NCBI GenBank assembly: GCA_029449235.1
Contig: JANATG010000001.1
Coordinates: forward strand, 186,001-250,000
Direction: 5' to 3'
DNA: 64,000 bases
DNA from: Linnemannia schmuckeri
Lineage: Eukaryota > Mortierellomycota > Mortierellomycetes > Mortierellales > Mortierellaceae
Below the pieces are notes generated by a model that saw only the letters and a list, made by a program, of their open reading frames with translations, was not told the origin of the DNA and made no database searches. Positions 57,929 through 64,000 of the stretch are shown piece by piece. The stretch's first letter is position 1. Each line of letters opens with the position of its first letter. Position numbers and translations under genes: made by a program.

Positions 57929-59617
57929 TTAGATGAATCCAATCTTGTTGGCGACATCGAGGGCATCGACATCAGCGGTGAGCTTGATGTAGGCCTTCTT
58001 GTTACCATCGGGGCTATATAAGGGTTGCAGGAGAGTAGACAGGAGGCGAAATGTTAATCCATGATTTCATTGATGGCTCTTCGTGTGAAAAAGGTGGTAG
58101 GAAAAAAGTAAAAGCAGGTTGCTTCTGTCGAGAAGTAAAGTGTGAAAACCGAAGAAAAAATATATGATCGTTTGTTGTTTTGTCGAGTTAAGGCAATTCT
58201 GGTCGTTTTTTGTGGAGATTGGCGGCGCTTTAGCGGGTTGGGCAGTCGAGAACCCCTTCAGTGTGAATTTTCAACAGTTCGCCACAAAGCACATCAAGCG
58301 CAACAAAGCTTCCATTGTCGAACAGTTCACGCTGCTGAATTAGGCGTGTTGGGTTTTGCTATTGTCGCCTTTTTTGTTGGTTCGTCCCAGAAACATGGCC
58401 GTGGTGAAATAGCCTGAAGCACAAGCTTATGGCGGTTCCCTGTCGTTGGAAAGCAATTGAACGTGCCCCTTCTGTCGATACTGATCATGGGCGAATTGAC
58501 GAATGCTTTCCGGGTTTCCAGCTGCTGTGTTAATATCCCGACTTTGCTGCGTAATCCTGAACCATTAATACTGCCTCGAAAGAAAAAGAACAAGTGATAT
58601 TGAATCGAATTACTTTAACAACCAAAAAACAAGTGCAAAATAACGTACCGGATGAGGGTGTTGACCTTGAGGGCGGTAACATCGTACATCTTCTTGAGGG
58701 CATCCTTGATCTGGCGCTTGTTGGACTTGACATCAACAATGAAAACCAAAGTGTTGTTCTCCTCGATCTTCTTCATGGCCGACTCGGTGTTCAAGGGGGT
58801 CTTGAGAACCTTGTACTGATCGAGGCGGGGGACATGGGGAACCGACTTGCGGGCGTACTTGGGGGAACGGGCAAGCTTGAGGGTCTTGGGGCGGTTGAAG
58901 GTGGTCGAGGTGCGGATCTTACGGGCCTTCTGGCCGTTGACACCCTTCAAGGCGGCCTTCTTGGCGGCGAGAGCCTTGTTCTTATCCGAAGGAGCAGCTA
59001 ATTTTGGTGAGAGGGTAGGGGGAAAGAGATCAGTCGACTGGATCTTGTTGGATTCCTGGGTGGTTTGAGGTTTCTGATCGCCAGAGTTCACTCCCTCCTC
59101 CTGGTTGAACTGGTTGAGAGTTGGTGATGTCCTGCCTTTTCCTCCTGTAAAGTGATCTTTCCCTTGAAAAAGAGGCGCACGCTGTCTGCTTTTTCATGGA
59201 GTCAAAGGAACAAACTCCTGCAAGCGGATTCTTTCTGTACTCCTGTTGTTTCCTTGTCGATGCCGAGTAAGTGAAGGGATGTTGGGTTTCCCCCCAACAA
59301 GCAACGTTCAGTTGTCTAGTTGACAGCAGTTCCTCCTGTGGTATACGCCAGCCTCGCTTTCCACCAAAAATTCTTCCAGGACCATGAGTTCAACCCTTCC
59401 CTCCTTCCGCCTCTCATCGAAAAAAAGGGTGATGGCGATGATGTCGAAGTGAAAAAAAAAGTATCGGCAGCAGGTCTTCTGACAGTAAGGCGGATGATGA
59501 GACGTTGAAAGGTAGTGATCCCGAGAGTGTGCCGATGGTTGGATAGCTCAATCGATGGATACGGCGTCCCATATCCCTTCGTGGATGTACAATTTCGAGA
59601 TCCACACCTTTGGTCAT
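57929..59617 (-). CDS. 60S ribosomal protein uL23 (RPL25/RPL23A)
   Basis: Core exons 58997-58649 and 58013-57929 are secure. They read AAPSDKNKALA, KARKIRTSTTFNRPKTL, KYARKSVPHVPRLD, then the uL23 fold (LVFIVDVKSNKRQIKDAL and YDVTALKVNTLIRPDGNKKAYIKL) to NKIGFI. The phase-1 start needs one base from upstream. The best fit is a 10-nt exon, 59617-59608 (ATG ACC AAA G), after a CT-rich leader typical of ribosomal protein genes. This gives 147 residues, but its donor (GTGTGG) is weak, so the start is tentative. uL23 lies at the nascent-chain exit of the 60S subunit and docks SRP and other factors. It is head-to-head with COX7a about 200 bp away. Confidence 0.88.
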
Positions 59618-59704
59618 CGTGGATATAGATGGTAGAAAAGAGGGAGTACCAAATTTGTCGCCTCCAGTCATTCACTAAGACAGAGAGAGCAAGAATATTG
59701 AAAG

Positions 59705-59710
59705 CACGTG
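59705..59710. promoter_or_regulatory. CACGTG box in the uL23/COX7a divergent promoter
   Basis: CACGTG palindrome (GTCACGTGC on minus), about 90 bp from the proposed uL23 start and 107 bp from the COX7a start. bHLH factors such as Cbf1-type proteins bind this core; use here is inferred. Confidence 0.4.
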
Positions 59711-59719
59711 ACCTATGGG

Positions 59720-59725
59720 TGACGT
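59720..59725. promoter_or_regulatory. CRE-like TGACGT in the uL23/COX7a divergent promoter
   Basis: TGACGTAG, 10 bp from the CACGTG box and 92 bp before the COX7a ATG. Fourth housekeeping promoter in the window with this core. Confidence 0.4.
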
Positions 59726-59816
59726 AGAATTTCCTTTCGGACATGGCTAGGGACAAAAGGACCTTGGACCATCATTCCTTCATTCACTCTCTCACACCCA
59801 CTCACGACTCAACGCC

Positions 59817-60704
59817 ATGTCCCTCATCAACCGTCCTAACCCTGTCCCCCACCTCCAGCGCCTCTACCAGGTACAATAACACCCTCCCCCTTCCTCTGCA
59901 CCGCCTCTTCTCGTCTCCTTCGCCAGTCGTCGCCCTTTCTCACGGACCTCAGGGACACAACCCAGAGTGTGAGAAGGGAAGGCGAGCAAGCATGCCGCTC
60001 CACCTCGGAATATTTAGGGCCAGCGGCCATGGTTTGTTCCCTTTCAACAGAAAATAAACAGGAGGGCAACAACAACATGCCGAAACCATCAGTAACCATG
60101 GAGGGCAGCATGCCAGGCAGCAATATAAGAACTTGTAGAGCCATTATCAACCAAGTTCAAACTAAACCTTGACGCACCACCTTCGGACTTAACCTAACGA
60201 CACACGTCCCGCACACGCAAAAAAATGAAAAGAAGGACCTAACAAAAAAAATAATTCAAAACGCGCTTCCGAGAAACCCAACTCCCTCTCTACTTCCAAA
60301 TCCAGACAAGGCGCCGAAAAACCCAAATCTTTTCTTTCCAACTCCTCTAACCAAGAACCCGCGTTCTATTTCTATATCCTCTTTCTCTCTCTCTCTCTCT
60401 CTCTTTCAAACACACATTGGAAATGAACACACAAAAAACGAAATACAGAAGCCCACCCACGTCCCAATCTATCTCAGGCGTGGCGGTGACAAACTCATCT
60501 TGACTGGTTTCAGTGCTCTCGTGACCGTCGGTATCATCGGTGCCTTGTACGGCACCACCAAGATGGCTCGCGTAAGCTCCCTTTTATTTATTTATTCTCT
60601 ATCCTTCCATCGGTTTCGCATCTGCCTGTCTATCTGTCACTAACTGTAAGTGCGTCTTCGATATCATTGACTGGTTGTTTTGATAATAGGGTGTCAAGAA
60701 CTAA
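59817..60704 (+). CDS. Cytochrome c oxidase subunit 7a-like
   Basis: Three exons: 59817-59870, 60449-60571 and 60690-60704, all phase 0, 63 residues. The 578-nt first intron and 15-nt last exon hide the gene from simple frame searches. The N-terminus (NPVPHLQRLYQ) and the joined KPTHVPIYLRRGGDKLI match the subunit 7a pattern of LFQ, a short loop, then P.YL.GG..D. One membrane helix follows (about 36-56, LILTGFSALVTVGIIGALYG), then a short KMARGVKN tail. Subunit 7a is a single-pass inner-membrane subunit of complex IV. The call rests on pattern and length, not a search. Divergent from uL23. Confidence 0.75.
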
Positions 60705-60709
60705 AATGT

Positions 60710-61640
60710 TTACCAGGATGTCAAAATACTCAGGAAACATATGTATGAAATTTTCTTTCAGCACTTCAACCATCAACGCCCCGCTTCACCCTACTCGCCT
60801 ATGTTAGAAGACCATCCATTCGCTTTCGGAAAAAAAGAAAAAAAAAAAGCAACAAAAAAAAACACGCTTAAGAAAATCGACGCCCTCGTACCAGAACCAG
60901 GAACTATGTTTGAGGAAAAGAAAAATAAAGCATTTCCGTGCTTCTCGGAATCGATTTGTGAAAACACTTTACTGTTCATCGCCGCATGTGTAGAAGATAA
61001 AAAAAAAACATGTTGGGCATTTTTTTAACTTCACTAAATGATCCACATACATGAAGCAAACAAACACGCGTGGACGACATCGACAACGAACACGAAAATA
61101 TGGATGAAATGAATTTTTTTTAATGAGGAAAGAAATGGATATGATACAGAAAAGAAAAAGAATTATTTGGTTGGTGGAGACGGAAAAGAGGAAGAAAGGT
61201 CGCGTAAAGAGAGAGAAAAAGAGAGAGAGAGACAGAAAGGAATGACACGTGGAAATGGAAAAAAAGGACTTTTCCCATCCTATATATATTCCAGCTCTGG
61301 GTGGTGTATGAAGGAGGAAAAATAGACTCGGTCGACGGGAGAAGGACCGAAGTGTGGGAAGGAAGATGGAAGGATCGGCAAAAAAAAAAAAAAAAAAAAA
61401 TATGGGAGGACAAAAAAGCACTTGAAAATTGTCACTCCTCTTCTCTTTTTTCCGATCCTTGCAGCGGTAATGGTAGTGGATGGGTAGAAGGGCGTGATGA
61501 TGGCGATGGTAAACTGCTGTATTTGTTGTTGATGTCGATGTTGATGTTGTTATTGTTGTTCCTGTTGCTGCAGCTAGACTCCCAGATCGGTCGCATAAAA
61601 AAAGAGACGAGCTTACAACGCATTGAACCCCCAGCTCCTT
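60710..61640. other. Intergenic, convergent 3' regions
   Basis: Between COX7a and the PKA gene. AT-rich, with purine-biased stretch 61180-61260 and A21 at 61380-61400. A GTTGTTGATG-type repeat lies near 61510-61570. No gene seen. Confidence 0.4.
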
Positions 61641-61642
61641 GC

Positions 61643-62965
61643 TTAAAAGTTCATGAACAGGGAACGGTAAGGATCGCCAGTCTGTCCAGCCTCATCGTCA
61701 ACTACCTCAGGATACTTTTCGAAATTGCTGGTGTCGCCTGGGTGAATACTTGGCGGAACAATCGGTGCCCCCACCGTCTTGTCCAACAAGCCCTGCCAAT
61801 CCACGCCCCGGAACCATTTATGGTTCTTGATGTCATCCGACCCACCCTATAAAGTGTGGGACAAAGAGATGTAAAAGGTGTAAGATATAAGCAGAAACGC
61901 TGGTAGAGTCAGAGCCCCTTCCGTCAACATCCATTTCGAATGGCAGCTCTCACAACAGCCTAGGCGGGTCCGCCTAATCACACACATCCTCTCCTTCGCT
62001 CCTGCTTCATACCTTCAAGTTGCCGAGTCGCTTAGTTCGGTCGGCGGTCAAGAGTTTTTTGATGAGGTCCTTGGCGGTAGGGTCAATATGCGGGGGAAAG
62101 TAAATCCGTCCTGCAAGAATCTTTTCGTAAATACCAAAAGGGTTGTCGTCAAAGAAGGGTGGGTATCCGGCAAGCATCTCAAAGATCAGAATACCCAATG
62201 CCCACCAATCGACCGCCTTGCCGTGTCCTTTCGACTGGATGATCTCTGGTGCAAGATATTCTGGTGTCCCGCATAGCGTCCAGGTTCTATTGTTTGTTGT
62301 CCATTGAAATTGTTTAGAAAGTTAGAAAACGAAACATGGGAGTTGAATTAAACGATCCAATGGGTCCACTTGTTCAACCACAAACAAAAATGAATGTTGC
62401 CATACCGATCCTCAACATGCTTGGCAAATCCGAAATCAGTGATCTTGACATGTCCAGCTGAATCTAGCAACAAGTTCTCTGGCTTCAGATCGCGGTAGAT
62501 TATATCCTTCGAATGCAGATATTCGATCGCCAGTACGATTTCTGCTGCATAGAACCGCGTCATGTCGTTAGTGAATTGCCCAGCCTTGCGCAGATGTGAG
62601 AAAAGCTCGCCTCCGATCACATACTCCAGCAGCATGTATAGGTGGCGATCATCCTGAAATGTCGTGAACCTGGTAGATGGCACCATTCGTAAAAATGAAA
62701 TGAAAAAATAGGAATGAGAAAGATGAGTCGGACATTTCAGATAACGTAACCTCAGGGAGGGCACCTTTTTTAGCCATCAGGTAGCAATGAACTTACAGGT
62801 TGACGATAAACGGATAGTGAACTTGTGCGAGGATCTGCTTCTCCGAGTTGATGTGCTCAACCTGCTTTAGCCGCACAACTTCGGACTTTTTGAGGACCTT
62901 CATGGCATAGAACGTCTGGTTGCTTCGAAACTTTGTCAAGTAGACCCGTCCAAAAGTTCCCGTTC
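61643..62965 (-). CDS. cAMP-dependent protein kinase catalytic subunit, 5' end missing
   Basis: Four exons on minus: 62965-62797, 62669-62406, 62286-62013 and 61846-61643, in frame (911 nt). The first visible exon opens inside the glycine loop (GTGTFGRVYL) and needs one base from an upstream exon. None is evident in 62966-64000, so the 5' exon(s) probably lie beyond the window. It shows AMKVLKKSEV (VAIK lysine), EHINSEKQIL (alpha-C Glu), IYRDLKPENLL, TDFGFAK and TLCGTPEYLAPEII with the activation Thr. HPGDTSNFEKYPE and the C-terminal FMNF (FXXF hydrophobic motif) follow. The C-lobe and tail are diagnostic of PKA among AGC kinases. In fungi it governs growth, dimorphism and nutrient signalling under cAMP control via a regulatory subunit. 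Confidence 0.92.
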
Positions 62966-63253
62966 CTATTTTTTTCACAATGTGAATAAAAAGAAAAAAT
63001 AATAATGACAACCACAAAAAAAAATAAGGGATTAGCACACTGTGAGCACAAACACAAGAGCAGAGATTATGAATATTAAGATCGGTCTACCATTTTCAGG
63101 CATGATTTTGCGCACTGTCTCTTTTTTTCATCTTTTTTTTCTCTTCCACTTGTGCGCATGGTCCCATTCGACCCTTGTTCAATGCCCTAACTCTGTGCTT
63201 TTTGATGGATGTAATTGGAATTGAGTCGATTCTGTTTGAATTGTCCTCCCCTG

Positions 63254-63302
<49 letters not shown>

Positions 63303-64000
63303 GCCAATGGAATGAATGAAAAGAAAAAGATAAATGAAAAATGGGCTTTGATAATCCTCGATCTATCCCACTCCCCCTGCCCTGCCCTGCCTTGCTCTCT
63401 CACCCCTCTCTTCTCTCTCTGTTCGTGCACATCTTTTTTTTTTCCACATTCGCCTTTTTGTCCCACTTTTTTTTTTAGCTGTCTTGTCCATCTCGCTTGA
63501 GAAAAGATAAGAAAGCGAGAGAGCGTCAAAAGTTACTGAGGGGAAGAAGGAGAGAGAGAAGAAAGAGATGGATGAGAAATGTCTACTACCCCGCGTTAAA
63601 GGATAGGAGTGAGAGTGTCGACTGAAGAACGCGAAAATGTGTGAATGTTGTCCCAGGTAGTCGGAATAATCAGTGATCAGTGATCAGAAGCCCATATTTT
63701 CACATTTTTTAATCAGTCCAAGTGGAACCCATCCAGTTGCACCAAAGTATGAGATCAATTATCATCAAAAAAGTTTGTGCCTGAAAAATGAGAGTGTGTC
63801 GCGATAGATATTGCAGAGGGTACACAAGTATGGATATACAAAAGAAAAAAAAAATAAGCAACATGACCCCAAGGGCCAGAACAGAACAGACCAAACAAAT
63901 TTTTCTTGTTGTTGTCAAGGGTCTTCGCGTTTTCCATTCCCGATCGATGAGGGTCAACACAAAAAAAAAGTTGGAAAAAAAAAAAAAAAAAAAAAAAAAG
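62966..64000. other. Right edge, presumed long 5' intron or leader of the PKA gene
   Basis: No coding exon recognised. Contains A48 (63254-63301) and A25 (63975-63999), and CT-rich stretches on both strands. A direct repeat of TCAGTGA lies near 63670-63685. Confidence 0.4.
63254..63301. repeat. A48 homopolymer
   Basis: The longest homopolymer in the window, 48 uninterrupted A, upstream of the visible PKA exons. Confidence 0.9.

Noticed and set aside
63340..63510. Possible upstream PKA exon on minus (ATG near 63502 with a GTGAGA donor)
   Set aside because: The translation is a Lys/Arg-rich low-complexity run and lacks the expected residues before the glycine loop.
1..64000. tRNA, rRNA, CRISPR, transposase or reverse transcriptase genes
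   Set aside because: I looked for B-box-like GGTTCRANNCC sequences, regularly spaced repeats and catalytic motifs on both strands and found none I can support.

Overview
The window looks like nuclear DNA of an early-diverging filamentous fungus. A Mortierella-type mucoromycote is my best guess, from gene style and the kind of orphan families seen; this is inference, not a database result. Protein-coding exons are GC-richer than the AT-rich, homopolymer-laden flanks. Introns are mostly 60-350 nt with GT(A/G)-YAG ends, two of them GC-AG. Coding exons were joined by eye using splice signals, frame continuity and family conservation.

Layout. (1) 0.7-14 kb is an accessory region built around an orphan family of secreted, intronless, two-repeat proteins: two intact genes (6464-7681, 10160-11368), a badly broken copy (about 690-1879), a 3' fragment (3081-3461) and an inverted broken copy (13278-13975, minus). 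(2) 14.6-21.3 kb is housekeeping: PAM18/TIM14, eIF3d, a C2H2 zinc-finger regulator and the ribosome-assembly factor RLP24. (3) 22.9-32.7 kb holds lipid genes: a C2-domain phosphatidylserine decarboxylase (PSD2 type), a PAP2/dolichyl-diphosphatase-like phosphatase, and a secreted lipase-like gene that has lost its nucleophile serine and carries a frameshift. (4) 32.9-33.7 kb has remnants of small cysteine-rich secreted proteins. (5) 34.3-37.7 kb is an ABCA-type half transporter. (6) 39.5-45.4 kb has a WD40 pseudogene, a short Gly-rich secreted peptide and two orphan genes, one with a calponin-homology-like C-terminus that resolves into six exons. (7) 45.4-49.8 kb is gene-empty with strong purine/pyrimidine strand asymmetry. 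(8) 49.8-63 kb is housekeeping again: reticulon, PRMT1/HMT1 (with an 11-nt microexon), the APC/C activator CDH1/FZR1, ribosomal protein uL23 (RPL25), cytochrome c oxidase subunit 7a, and the 3' part of a PKA catalytic subunit whose 5' end is not in the window.

How it fits together. The conserved genes are growth functions (translation, ribosome assembly, mitochondrial import and respiration, cell cycle, PKA). Several share short divergent promoters, and four of these promoters carry a TGACGT[A/C] (CRE-like) element 90-200 bp from the start codon. The most novel material is the two-repeat secreted family at the left end, which shows birth-and-death evolution within 14 kb.
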